64,000 nucleotides of DNA from Anaerolineales bacterium UBA2181. Lineage in GTDB: Bacteria > Chloroflexota > Anaerolineae > Promineifilales > UBA4811. Positions 1 to 8,357 of the stretch are shown here, in pieces. Made by a program: the position numbers and the translations under genes. Below the pieces are notes generated by a model. The model saw nothing but the letters and a program-made list of their open reading frames with translations, was not told where the DNA came from and made no database searches. The stretch is taken from positions 186,001 to 250,000 of the forward strand of contig DCVT01000044.1 of assembly GCA_002328075.1 (NCBI GenBank). The letters run 5' to 3'. The first letter of the stretch is position 1. Every line of letters starts with the position of its first letter.

Positions 1-9
1 CTTGTCAGT

Positions 10-1059
10 TCACCAGCGGGCGTGGTGCTCTTCGGCAAATCCGACCAGGCCTTCCAGCCGGATCTGCTCGCCGTCGTCCGCCAAAACCGTGCCGTGGTAC
101 CGGCCAAACAGCTGGTGCACCTCGCTGGTGATGAGCAGTAGATTGGCAGCCGCCACCCGCTCCAGAAACGGGACAAATTCCAGTTGCACCCGGCCGTCGG
201 GCGAGGCCATCTTCCATGGCTTCCGAAAATCCCTAGGGTCGTAGGTGAAATCAACCTGGGCCAGCTTGTGAACCCGGCCGTCGAGAATCAGCGCGTTCTC
301 CGTGGCGGCCGACGTGTCGCCGAAACCAAATCCCAGGTTCAGCCCGAGAGACCGCCCATCAGCCGCCCGACCGCTGGCGCTGGCCCACACCCAGAAAGAG
401 CGATAGGGCCACACCCCCCGGCCCCAGTCCAGGTTGCCCAGGCTCTCGGCAGGCTGCACCGGGTAGCGCTCCTCGCCGTAGGTCATCCACCCTTCGGCCG
501 GAATGCAGTTCACCTTGCGGTTGTGATAGAACCGCTTGCCGGCGATGGGAATCACAATGGTCATCGATTCATGCTCCGGTGGCAACGCCAGGCGAAGTTC
601 GGCTGCCAAACCGCGGCCGTGAAAGCCGGGCCAGGCGACCGAAACAACCCGGGCGTCCGTATCCGCTCGAAACGACAACCGGTGTTTCCCGTCGTCAAAG
701 CAACTCTCGCCCCGTTCGCTGTTGCGAGGCAGTTGGATGCCCCGGCTGAACGGGAGGGTCAGGGTCTCCTCGTGATACCAACCAGAGTGAAAGTCCAGCA
801 GGTAGATGAAAGCCTGCCCGGCGTAGCCCAGATCCGCCAGCGTCACGGAAAAGTAGTGGGAAGGCGTGGTGAGCCCGTAATAGTCCCACCGCTTGATGCG
901 CAGACGCTGCCAGGGACGGAACCAGCAAAAAGCCGCCTGCTCCAGATTGCAGTCCAGCACCGGTTGGCGCGCCCAACCCACCTGAACCAGGTTGCCGTTG
1001 GTGTCCAGCAAAGCCGAGGGTTGGGTCAATTCACGTTGTCCCAGATCGTTTCCGCTCAC
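10..1059 (-). CDS. DUF2804 family protein
   Basis: Predicted protein of about 349 residues that resembles the DUF2804 family, whose molecular function is not established. The sequence has the family's style: many aromatic residues, an early stretch reading FCWFRPWQRLRIKRWDYYG, and a C-terminal half with short strands such as GLNLGFGFGD. There is no signal peptide and no clear membrane segment. I place the start at a GTG at 1059 because AAAGGA lies about 6 bases upstream; an in-frame GTG at 1074 lacks such a site. It is the third gene of a minus-strand run after dinB and an amidohydrolase, with a gap of about 27 bases. The stop codon is at the extreme left of the window and is complete. Family call moderate, function unknown. 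Confidence 0.7.
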   Translation of the reverse strand: MSGNDLGQRELTQPSALLDTNGNLVQVGWARQPVLDCNLEQAAFCWFRPWQRLRIKRWDYYGLTTPSHYFSVTLADLGYAGQAFIYLLDFHSGWYHEETLTLPFSRGIQLPRNSERGESCFDDGKHRLSFRADTDARVVSVAWPGFHGRGLAAELRLALPPEHESMTIVIPIAGKRFYHNRKVNCIPAEGWMTYGEERYPVQPAESLGNLDWGRGVWPYRSFWVWASASGRAADGRSLGLNLGFGFGDTSAATENALILDGRVHKLAQVDFTYDPRDFRKPWKMASPDGRVQLEFVPFLERVAAANLLLITSEVHQLFGRYHGTVLADDGEQIRLEGLVGFAEEHHARW

Positions 1060-1086
1060 GGTCCATCCTTTCACGTTGCGAGCAGG

Positions 1087-2715
1087 TCACCGACGGAGCA
1101 CCCGCCCGCACCTGCCGTTCTGCTCCACCTTGCCATCTCGGGCCACGACCCGCCCGGATATCAGGACAGCGTGAATACCGCTGGGAGGCGCGTCGGGCCG
1201 ATCCGGCGTCGTGTGGTCGGCCACCGTTTCTGGATCGAACAGCACCAGGTCCGCCCAGTGGCCAGTCGCAACCCCGCCCATGTCAGCCAGTCCCAGCCGG
1301 GCGGCCGGCCAGGAGGTCATCCGCCGCACCGCTTCTTCCAGCGTGAAAAGACCCAGCTCGCGAGAGTAACGCCCCAACACCCGCGGGAACGTGCCGAATG
1401 ACGCCGGATTGTGCACCCCCTGATCGGTGAGGATGGTGTCGGTCATGAACGCGCAGAGCGGGTGAGCCAGTACTGCCCGCAACGGCTCTTCGCGGGCACC
1501 GTCGCCCGAATAGGTTCCCAGGAGCACGCGAGCGCGCCCCTGACTGGCGCGGGCCACATGCATGTAGGCCTCAAAGGGCGGTTGCCTCAGACGGCGGCCG
1601 ATGGCTGCGAAATCCAACCCCTCCAGCTCGGCGAGTTCCGGCCGGCGGGCCCACAACAGCGTAATGTCCCGATAGTCCAGTCCAAGCCCCAGGCGCAACA
1701 CATCCATCTCTCGTTTCAGCCGGCGCAGCGAACCGGGATCGTCCACCTGGCGCTCGAAATCGTCCAGAAACCAGTCTGGAAAGACCACATTTATCGTGGA
1801 ATTGCCCACAGTGTAGGGAAAGGCATCCATGGCCACGTCTACCCCGCTGGCAGCGGCCGTTTCGATCTCGCGCAGCACCGCCCGGTGGGTCCGCCATGTC
1901 CGCCGTCCGACAAAGATCTGATGCGATAGCTGCAGTTTGACGCCGCTCGCACGCGCCAGCCCCAGCAACTCGCGCACCGACCGTAGGTTGTGAGCAGTGC
2001 CACCGATCATCGGCCGATACAGCGGCGAGACCCAACTGTAGGCCCGGCCGTGCACCGCAAACAGGGCGGCTCGGTCAGCGACCACCCGCAGCAAGCTGAG
2101 CAGTTCTGGGTTGCCGGCAAAGACGCCGGGGGCATAAGCGAGACCCGCCGAGAATCCCCAGGCGCCTCCCTCCAACGCTTGGCCGACCTGCAGCGCCATC
2201 GCGGCCAACTCTCGTTCGGTCGGTGTGCCTGAGCGCCGGCCCATCGCCAGGTAGCGCAGTGTGCCGTGTCCTACCAGCAAAGCTGTGTTCAAGAGCACCC
2301 CCTGGCTCTCCAGCACGTCCAGGAAATCGGACATGGTCCGCCACGTATAAGCGAAAGCTCTCTCCCGCAACATCTCGGAGAACCCGTCCAGCAGCGGAGC
2401 CACCTCCTCGGTTGCTGGAGCGGGCGAAAATCCGCATTGGCCCGCGACCACAGTGGTGATCCCCTGCATAACCAACGGCGTCAGGATTTCATCGTGATCC
2501 GCCAGGGGGAGAATCCAGTCGCTGTGCGAGTGGACATCCACGAAACCGGGAGCCACCACCAAACCGGTGGCGTCCAGCTCCGTCCGGCCGGCCAGCGGCT
2601 GGTCCCGCGAAATGGCAACGATCCGCCCCTTTTCTATCCCCAGATGGGCGCGATAGCGGGGCGCGCCCGTGCCGTCGACCACCAACCCATTGTTGACAAC
2701 CAGTTCGAATTCCAT
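1087..2715 (-). CDS. N-acyl-D-amino-acid deacylase-type amidohydrolase
   Basis: Metal-dependent hydrolase of 542 residues in the amidohydrolase superfamily, closest in style to D-aminoacylases, which release D-amino acids from N-acyl derivatives in the cytoplasm. Near the N-terminus there is a urease-type beta-sandwich strand followed by the metal motif DVHSHSDW, and the C-terminus returns to the beta-sandwich with HWADLVLFDPETV. The start is an ATG at 2715 preceded by AGGAGG; a longer reading frame continues upstream but runs into dinB. The start lies 7 bases after the dinB stop, so the two are probably co-transcribed. The exact substrate cannot be read from sequence; dihydropyrimidinase-like or other acyl-amino-acid substrates are possible. 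Confidence 0.85.
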   Translation of the reverse strand: MEFELVVNNGLVVDGTGAPRYRAHLGIEKGRIVAISRDQPLAGRTELDATGLVVAPGFVDVHSHSDWILPLADHDEILTPLVMQGITTVVAGQCGFSPAPATEEVAPLLDGFSEMLRERAFAYTWRTMSDFLDVLESQGVLLNTALLVGHGTLRYLAMGRRSGTPTERELAAMALQVGQALEGGAWGFSAGLAYAPGVFAGNPELLSLLRVVADRAALFAVHGRAYSWVSPLYRPMIGGTAHNLRSVRELLGLARASGVKLQLSHQIFVGRRTWRTHRAVLREIETAAASGVDVAMDAFPYTVGNSTINVVFPDWFLDDFERQVDDPGSLRRLKREMDVLRLGLGLDYRDITLLWARRPELAELEGLDFAAIGRRLRQPPFEAYMHVARASQGRARVLLGTYSGDGAREEPLRAVLAHPLCAFMTDTILTDQGVHNPASFGTFPRVLGRYSRELGLFTLEEAVRRMTSWPAARLGLADMGGVATGHWADLVLFDPETVADHTTPDRPDAPPSGIHAVLISGRVVARDGKVEQNGRCGRVLRR

Positions 2716-2722
2716 ACCCTCC

Positions 2723-3787
2723 TCACCACAACGAAAGCTGGCCCGAAGGCCGCGCCAGTTCCCGGCCGGCAACTCCCAACAGCCGGACCGGTCGTCCCGC
2801 CTGCCAGGCCCGTTCCAGCAGCAGCCCGGCCGCACGATACACCCGTTTTTCGTCACACGTGGGCTCGTCCAGACGCATCTGCCGCGTAAGCGTAGTGAAA
2901 TCGGCATAACGCAGTTTGATGGCCACCGACCCCGCCTCCAGACCCACCTTGCCCAGCCGCTGAGCGACTGCCTGGCACAGCTTCCAGAGCTGCCTTTGCA
3001 GCACCTGACGGTCGGCCACATCCCGGGCAAACGTCCACTCCTGGCTGACTGACTTGCAGACGTGCTCGGTCACCAGCGGACGGTCATCCAATCCGCTGGC
3101 CTGCCGGGCCAGCTCGGCGCCATGCCGGCCGAATCGCGCCCGCAACACCTCTTCCTCGGCTGCCGCCAGGTCACCCACCGTCTCCAGCCCCATCTCAGCC
3201 AGCCGGCCAGCGGTGACCGGACCGACCCCCCACAGCACGTGCACCGGCAACGGCGCCAGAAAACCACGCTCCTCTCCCGGCTGGACCACGGTCAGCCCGC
3301 CCGGCTTGTCCCGATCCGAGGCTATCTTGGCCACCAGCTTGTTGGCTGCCACCCCCAGCGAAGCCGACAGCCCAACCTCGTCCCGCACCCGTTGCTGCAA
3401 CCGTCGGGCGACCGCCACCGACTCCTGCCAGGATGCCAAGCTATTTGTCAGGTCCAGAAAGGCCTCATCAATGCTCATCTGCTCGACCAGCGGCGCCGAC
3501 TGATGGAGGATCTCCATCACCCGATGCGAGTAACTTTGGTAGAGCGAGTGCCGCACGGGCAACACCACCGCCACCGGGCATAGCCGGAGAGCTCGGGTCA
3601 TGGGCATGGCCGACCGAATGCCGTAATGCCGGGCGGGATAGGAGGCGGCCGAGACCACGCCCCGTTCCGCCGGCCGGCCTCCCACCACCACCGGCTTGCC
3701 GGCCAGGGCGGGATTCTCCAACACCTCCACGGCCGCAAAAAAGGCGTCCAAGTCCAGGTGTACGATGGCTCGCGGTTGGTCGGCCAT
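2723..3787 (-). CDS. dinB: DNA polymerase IV (Y family)
   Basis: Error-prone translesion DNA polymerase of 354 residues. The Y-family palm signature DLDAFFAAVE is at residues 10-19, and the second catalytic motif SIDEAFLD is present near residue 105. Helix-hairpin-helix thumb sequence (LWGVGPVTAGRLAEMGL) and the little-finger domain follow, and the protein ends in QLSLW, a good match to a sliding-clamp binding peptide. Length is normal for DinB. It is the first gene of a minus-strand operon with the amidohydrolase and the DUF2804 gene. A TATAAT box lies about 53 bases upstream. There is no visible LexA-like palindrome, so SOS control is not evident from sequence. Confidence 0.95.
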   Translation of the reverse strand: MADQPRAIVHLDLDAFFAAVEVLENPALAGKPVVVGGRPAERGVVSAASYPARHYGIRSAMPMTRALRLCPVAVVLPVRHSLYQSYSHRVMEILHQSAPLVEQMSIDEAFLDLTNSLASWQESVAVARRLQQRVRDEVGLSASLGVAANKLVAKIASDRDKPGGLTVVQPGEERGFLAPLPVHVLWGVGPVTAGRLAEMGLETVGDLAAAEEEVLRARFGRHGAELARQASGLDDRPLVTEHVCKSVSQEWTFARDVADRQVLQRQLWKLCQAVAQRLGKVGLEAGSVAIKLRYADFTTLTRQMRLDEPTCDEKRVYRAAGLLLERAWQAGRPVRLLGVAGRELARPSGQLSLW

Positions 3788-3839
3788 TGCCTTGTTCCCA
3801 CCGGAGAATCAGCCGCTCCACGTAGGTTGACCTCGGTGT

Positions 3840-3869
3840 ATTATAGCGCATTGAGCGATAGGCTGCGAA
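3840..3869 (-). promoter_or_regulatory. Likely promoter of dinB operon
   Basis: On the minus strand a perfect TATAAT (3845-3840) is preceded at 18 bases by TTCGCA (3869-3864), four of six matches to the -35 consensus. The predicted leader to the dinB ATG is about 45 bases. It lies back to back with the promoter of the plus-strand membrane protein. Confidence 0.45.
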
Positions 3870-3883
3870 TCGATGTTGCCGGC

Positions 3884-3912
3884 TTGGTCATTTTGTGGCA
3901 ACAGAGTACAAT
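3884..3912 (+). promoter_or_regulatory. Promoter of the 3941 membrane protein gene
   Basis: TTGGTC (3884-3889), 17-base spacer, TACAAT (3907-3912). The same hexamers and spacing occur before dnaG. The predicted start of transcription is about 20 bases before the ATG at 3941. Confidence 0.6.
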
Positions 3913-3940
3913 CCATATTCACAAACAGCAGGAGGTGCCG

Positions 3941-4576
3941 ATGCCAACCGAGTCCGCCCGACAAGCGCTGTCCATCCTGCGGGACGGCAGCCAGTTTCAA
4001 TGGTACCTGATTACGCTCTTTGCCCTGGTCGTCTATGTATACGCCGTGGAAGTGGAACGCAAGAACTGGAACCTGGTCCTGGCCGGATTGGCCTATTGGG
4101 GAATGGACTGGTTCAACGAGATCTGGAACGGGCTGGTCTTTCACCTGACCAATCGCGCTCCGGTGTGGGGCGCGCCCGGCCAAACCGCCTACCTGATCCT
4201 GATCGGGTTGAACATCGAGATCTGTTTCATGTTCGCCATCGCCGGGATCACCTTTGCCAAGATGCTGCCGGCTGACAAGCACCTCAGACTGCTGGGACTC
4301 CCCAATCGGGTGGTGCTGGCGGTGGCTGGCTCGGTATTTTGCGTATTCGTGGAGGTTCTGTTGAACGCCGTGGGTGCGCTCACCTGGGACTATCCCTGGT
4401 GGAGCGCCGGTGCGCCGTGGCTGATCTTCCTCATCGGCTACCTGCCCTTTTTTGCCGTGTCGTTCTGGGTGCACGACATTATCAACACCCGGCGCAAGCT
4501 GACGGTGGTGGGCACTATCTATGCCGTAAACCTGTTGGCTGTGCTGGTTTTTGGGGTGGGCCTGAACTGGCTCTAG
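3941..4576 (+). CDS. Small multi-pass membrane protein of unknown function
   Basis: I do not recognise the family. The 211-residue protein has about six hydrophobic segments (for example around FQWYLITLFALVVYVYAV, AYLILIGLNIEICFMFAI, and the C-terminal VVGTIYAVNLLAVLVFGVG), with charged short loops and no soluble domain. The start is the ATG at 3941, preceded by AGGAGG at an ideal distance; the reading frame extends upstream but that part overlaps dinB and the promoter. A conserved-looking stretch WGMDWFNEIWNGLVFH sits between segments. It is 20 bases upstream of a YbaK-type deacylase gene and may be co-transcribed with it. Function cannot be assigned. Confidence 0.75.
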   Translation: MPTESARQALSILRDGSQFQWYLITLFALVVYVYAVEVERKNWNLVLAGLAYWGMDWFNEIWNGLVFHLTNRAPVWGAPGQTAYLILIGLNIEICFMFAIAGITFAKMLPADKHLRLLGLPNRVVLAVAGSVFCVFVEVLLNAVGALTWDYPWWSAGAPWLIFLIGYLPFFAVSFWVHDIINTRRKLTVVGTIYAVNLLAVLVFGVGLNWL

Positions 4577-4596
4577 AAACCTCAGAGTCGAGCACG

Positions 4597-5109
4597 GTGG
4601 CTGCCGGCGACGATCGCCGCCCGATTCGCCGTACCCGCGTGTTGGAGGCGTTGGAGGGGTCCGGGGTTTCCTTTCGCCTGTTGACCCATTCCGAACCGGT
4701 GTACACCGTGGCAGCGGCGGCCCGCCAGCGAGGCGTGGCCCTGGAGGACATGGTCAAATCCATCCTCCTCCGGGACCGCGACGGCCGTTATGTGCTTGGC
4801 TGCGTGACCGGCGACGCGCAACTGGAGCCACAGGCAGTGCGCGCCGCCCTGGCAGGCAGCTGCAAACGGCTTTATTTCGCCTCGTCCGATGAGGTGAAGG
4901 CAGTCACCGGCTGTGTGCAGGGCGCGGTGGCGCCCATAGGTCTGCCGGCCGACGTGCCGGTGGTGTGCGACTCATCCATCGCCCGGTGCCGCCGGGTGAC
5001 CATCAGCAGCGGCGACCCCATGGCCGGGATAGAGTTGGACCCTATTGATCTGATCCGCCTGTCCGGCGCCCAGTTGGCCGCAATAGCCCGCAAAGCGACA
5101 AGGGACTGA
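4597..5109 (+). CDS. YbaK/EbsC-type aminoacyl-tRNA deacylase
   Basis: Single-domain protein of about 150-170 residues resembling the YbaK/ProX editing family, which hydrolyses mischarged aminoacyl-tRNA (often Cys-tRNA-Pro) in trans. Seen features are the early THSEPVYTVAAAA segment, then MVKSILLRDRDGRYVLGCVTGD containing the family lysine, and the glycine-rich VAPIGLPADVPVVCDSSI typical of the substrate pocket. The start is uncertain: GTG at 4597 or GTG at 4639 (156 residues) both fit, and neither has a strong ribosome site. The gene begins 20 bases after the membrane protein gene and ends facing the methyltransferase on the other strand. Confidence 0.8.
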   Translation: MAAGDDRRPIRRTRVLEALEGSGVSFRLLTHSEPVYTVAAAARQRGVALEDMVKSILLRDRDGRYVLGCVTGDAQLEPQAVRAALAGSCKRLYFASSDEVKAVTGCVQGAVAPIGLPADVPVVCDSSIARCRRVTISSGDPMAGIELDPIDLIRLSGAQLAAIARKATRD

Positions 5110-5127
5110 CCAGAGTCCCCGGTTGGC

Positions 5128-5844
5128 TCATCCCGGCTTGCACAGACGAACCACCAGCACCTGACCACCGGGCGTAGGCACCCAACCGGCCGCGCCGCGC
5201 AAACCAGCCACCTCGAATTGTGTCGGCACGCTCAACCCGTCCGCGGCGCTGTGGCCCGCCAACCGGAACAGACGGGTGAGCAGCCACCCGGTCCGGTCGG
5301 CTCCGGCCGGAACGGCTGCCAACACCACCACCGCGCGACCCCCGGGCGCCAGCACCCGCTCCAGTTCGGCCAGCGTTTCCGGTTTGCCGCCAAACTCGGC
5401 CGGAAAGGTGCAAACGACCGCGTCAAAGCAACCGGCAGAAAACGGGAGCTGCTGCGCCCGGCCGCAGACCAGACGGGCGGGCAGGTCGTGCCCCTCCAAT
5501 CTCCGGCGTGCAAGCCGCCCCATCGCGTGCGAGAGGTCGCACCCAAAGGCGTGGTAACCAGCCGTCCATAGGTCAACCAATAGCTGGCCGGTTCCGTGAC
5601 CCAGGTCCAGCACCCGGCGGCCGGGAAGATCCACCAGCACAGTCCGCCCCCAGTCCCGCCAATAGCCTCCGCTGACCAGCCAGGCCACCGCGTCATAACT
5701 CCAGGCCATCTGATGGTAGAGGAGGCCGAAAACCCGGCGCATCAACGCCAGCCGGAGGTTTTCGAGGCGGCTAAGGCGCCTCAAACCGAGCCGGGAAGGT
5801 TCTGACGGTGCCGTCCGCCCGGACCTAGAGCGCATCGCATCCAC
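5128..5844 (-). CDS. Class I SAM-dependent methyltransferase
   Basis: Protein of 238 residues with a Rossmann-type methyltransferase fold. Motif I reads VLDLGHGTGQLL, followed by an acidic strand end at GCDLSHAMG, then LPFSAGCFDAVVCTFPAEF (motif II/III region) and VLAPGGRAVVVL (post-III). Small-molecule or lipid methylation is likely, as in UbiE-type enzymes, but the substrate is not deducible. Starts are GTG at 5844 or ATG at 5835. Its first codons overlap the stop of the broken ChbG gene immediately upstream, which suggests the two were once one transcription unit. It converges with the YbaK-type gene. Confidence 0.85.
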   Translation of the reverse strand: MDAMRSRSGRTAPSEPSRLGLRRLSRLENLRLALMRRVFGLLYHQMAWSYDAVAWLVSGGYWRDWGRTVLVDLPGRRVLDLGHGTGQLLVDLWTAGYHAFGCDLSHAMGRLARRRLEGHDLPARLVCGRAQQLPFSAGCFDAVVCTFPAEFGGKPETLAELERVLAPGGRAVVVLAAVPAGADRTGWLLTRLFRLAGHSAADGLSVPTQFEVAGLRGAAGWVPTPGGQVLVVRLCKPG

Positions 5845-6693
5845 CCCAGGCTGCCAGTTCTGCGAACATCACCAACGGGATGCCCCTATCTTTCAACCGA
5901 GCATTGACCGTTGGATGGCAGAGAATCGCCAACTCGGCGCGACACAGGCTGATGTAACTGCTCCCCAGGAGCGGGTCGGCATACCGTGGATAGCACATCA
6001 ACTCGATAACGCCCGGCAGTATAGAATTCATGATGTCAAGCAGTCGCTCGAGCGTAGCTCCGGGGCCGCAACAGGCATTGGCAAACGCATCCGGGAAACG
6101 CAGGAGAGCCGGGTTATGGGGCTGCACGCTGACCGGAACCCAGGTCGCAGCCAGCTCCAGGGATGACCGTGTCCCTGAAGCAACCTTCCGAACGATGCCC
6201 GTCGAGCGCGAACGGCATCCGGACCGCCAGATGGTACTCGGCCGCCGACTGCAGCATGATCCCGAGCAGCGCGGAATGCAGGTGGGTGACATGGCGATGG
6301 CTGTCCAGGTGGTCGGGCTGAACACCGGGCGTCCTTGCGGCTGCCGTCTGCGCCCGCAATTCGGCGCGCACCTCTTCCGCGTCCAGGTTCACCAGTCGGC
6401 TGATCAAAGCCGGGCGCGCAAGAAAAGGTATGTGCGTCGACCAATGAAGGGATCTGGCGCCCTGGCAGGATGGGATGGCCGGCAGCGAGACACAGATGCA
6501 CCCCCAACCCATGGAGGGGGTTTCTGACCGGGCCAGGGTTGCCTCGACGAAGGAGCCGGGTTGCTGGATCATCACCGAGGCGCTGGTGACGATACCTGCA
6601 CGGTGCGCCTGTCGAATGCCGGATGCCGGCGCTCACCGCAGCGCTGCGGCCATAGTCGTCGGAATTTGCGATGAGGTTGCAGCCGGCTCGCAT
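5825..6693 (-). pseudogene. Broken ChbG/YdjC-family carbohydrate deacetylase
   Basis: A full-length ChbG/YdjC-type polysaccharide deacetylase can be reconstructed only by switching reading frame about four times. The N-terminus from the ATG at 6693 gives LIANSDDYGRS, with the metal-binding Asp pair. The next part resumes in another frame after two near-identical 7-base copies at 6614-6627, then VHLCLAAGHPILPG in a third segment, then RPALISRL through HLDSHRHVTHLH (the His motif), and finally FPDAFANACCGPG to the stop at 5825. Shifts lie near 6614, 6510, 6425 and 6150. Catalytic residues survive, so decay is recent or partly due to sequence error. Such enzymes deacetylate chito-oligosaccharides. 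Confidence 0.8.
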
Positions 6694-7001
6694 CGGCTCT
6701 GCATGGTCAAGCCGCACGACCGCCCCGGTCCAGTCGCACGCTGAATTCTGAATCCCTAATAGTGGCACCAATGCAGACCAGTATAGCACCCCGGCCAAAG
6801 CGTCGCAAGGTTCCGCCGGAGTCGCTCACCGCAGGTGGTCAGCAATCAGTCCGCGTCACGTTCGATAGGAATGCATCGCCACAACGCCCAAACCAGCCAG
6901 CGCTCGCAATTCTGCCTGTAACTTTGTCCGGATGCTTGACAAACAACGATGGGCGTGCTATTATTCGGACCACCTACAGGGAAAACCATCAAGGAACAAC
7001 G
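6694..7001. other. Intergenic region upstream of ROK regulator
   Basis: About 308 bases between the divergent broken deacetylase gene and the ROK gene. Apart from the ROK promoter at 6936-6964 and its leader I see no gene, RNA or repeat. Confidence 0.6.
6936..6964 (+). promoter_or_regulatory. Consensus sigma-70 promoter of ROK gene
   Basis: A perfect TTGACA (6936-6941), 17-base spacer, then TATTAT (6959-6964). Transcription should begin near 6971, giving a leader of about 30 bases before the GTG at 7002. This is one of the best promoters in the window. Confidence 0.85.
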
Positions 7002-8213
7002 GTGAACGGCACCGAGTTAATACGAGGCCCGAACAAAGCTACTGTGCTGAACTTGGTGCGCCAGGCGCAGTCCATATCGCGCACCCAGATCGCCCGGCAG
7101 ACTGGGCTCAGCCGGTCGGCTGTGTCAACCATCGTCGCAGAATTGCTGGAGGCGGGATGGATCGTGGAATGCGGCTCGGGCAAGTCGTCCGGCGGTCGCC
7201 GCCCAATCCTCCTTGCCCATCGGCCTCAGGCGGGATACGTGCTGGGTCTGGATGTGGGTGCTAGTCACCTCTCGGCGCTGGTCACGGACCTGGACGCCCA
7301 TGTTCTGGCCGAGGTACGGCGTGCATTTGACGTCAGTCGGGGTCCTGGGGTGGGCCTGCCGGCCATTGCCAGCATCGGCGAGGATGTTCTGGCCCAGGGC
7401 GACGTGGATCGGCAACAGCTACTGGCCGTTGGCATAGCGGTGCCGGGCCCGCTGGATTACCAGCGCGGTACGGTGATTGCCCCACCCATCATGCCCGGTT
7501 GGGACGGATTCCCGATCCGCAGCCATTTGGAGGTTCGTTTTGGAGTCCCGGTCTATCTGGACAATGACGCCAATCTGGGAGCCCTGGGCGAGCTCCGGTA
7601 CGGGGCGGGCCGGGGTCTGCAAAACCTGGCATTCATCAAGGTTGCCACCGGCATCGGGTGCGGAATCGTGATTGACGGGCGGATCTATCACGGTCAGACG
7701 GGCGCTGCCGGAGAGATCGGCCATGTGGTCGTCGATCCGGACGGCCCTCCTTGCACCTGTGGAGGTTTCGGATGCCTGGAGGCAATGGCCGGTGGCCCGG
7801 CGATTGCCGCTCGCGCCGGTTTGGCTATCCAGGCCGGTCAGTCCACGATCCTGAGAACCGGTCAAGCCAATGGCAACCTTTCCGCCCGCGACGTGGCGGA
7901 AGCGGCGCGCCGCGGGGACCCGCTGAGCCGACAGCTTTTTGCTGACGCCGGCCGTCTGATTGGGTTGGCTGCGGCCGATGTGATCAACCTTCTGAACCCA
8001 GGCCGGCTCATCATCGGCGGAGGAGTCTCACAGGCCGGTGATCTCATCCTGGAGACGTTGCGGGAGACGGTCGACCGACGGACGGTGCGAGCAGCCATTG
8101 AAAACGTGGACGTGGTACAATCCGAGTTGGGTGTTCGGTCAACCGCTTTGGGCGCAGTCGCCCTTGCGCTTCAGGAAACCTTCAAGAGCTCTGCCGTGGA
8201 TTTCGGTTTCTGA
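7002..8213 (+). CDS. ROK family transcriptional regulator
   Basis: Repressor-type ROK protein of 403 residues. Residues of about 20-60 form a winged helix-turn-helix (SRTQIARQTGLSRSAVSTI), and the rest is the sugar-kinase-like ROK fold with VLGLDVGASHLSALV, the sugar-site LDNDANLGALGE, and the zinc motif CTCGGFGCLE. ROK regulators such as Mlc, NagC and XylR bind a sugar or a phosphorylated sugar to release DNA. The start is a GTG at 7002 with AAGGA upstream. It directly precedes, on the same strand, a carbohydrate ABC importer and a GH57 gene, so it most likely controls uptake of an oligosaccharide. No operator was proven; a short GTGA-G-TCAC palindrome lies near 8302 before the binding-protein gene. 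Confidence 0.9.
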   Translation: MNGTELIRGPNKATVLNLVRQAQSISRTQIARQTGLSRSAVSTIVAELLEAGWIVECGSGKSSGGRRPILLAHRPQAGYVLGLDVGASHLSALVTDLDAHVLAEVRRAFDVSRGPGVGLPAIASIGEDVLAQGDVDRQQLLAVGIAVPGPLDYQRGTVIAPPIMPGWDGFPIRSHLEVRFGVPVYLDNDANLGALGELRYGAGRGLQNLAFIKVATGIGCGIVIDGRIYHGQTGAAGEIGHVVVDPDGPPCTCGGFGCLEAMAGGPAIAARAGLAIQAGQSTILRTGQANGNLSARDVAEAARRGDPLSRQLFADAGRLIGLAAADVINLLNPGRLIIGGGVSQAGDLILETLRETVDRRTVRAAIENVDVVQSELGVRSTALGAVALALQETFKSSAVDFGF

Positions 8214-8357
8214 CATCCATGTCCATACAGTGTGGCAATCTGCCCGGCCGGCGCGGTTGGGCGGCAAATGAAAGCAAGGGAGGTGGTGCGCAAATCAATA
8301 GTGTGAGTCACGACAACCAATTTTGGCAAGAGTGCTGAGAATGTTTTCAAGGAGACT

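Noticed and set aside
184..1401. 405-codon plus-strand open frame opposite the DUF2804 gene
   Set aside because: It spans two minus-strand genes and their junction, and its translation is a Pro/Arg/Gln-rich shadow.
1087..3030. Long 647-codon version of the amidohydrolase
   Set aside because: The first 105 codons overlap dinB in another frame and read as low-quality Arg/Trp/Cys-rich sequence; ATG 2715 has AGGAGG.
8302..8310. GTGA-G-TCAC palindrome as ROK operator
   Set aside because: Only four bases per half-site and seen once; too short to claim as an operator.
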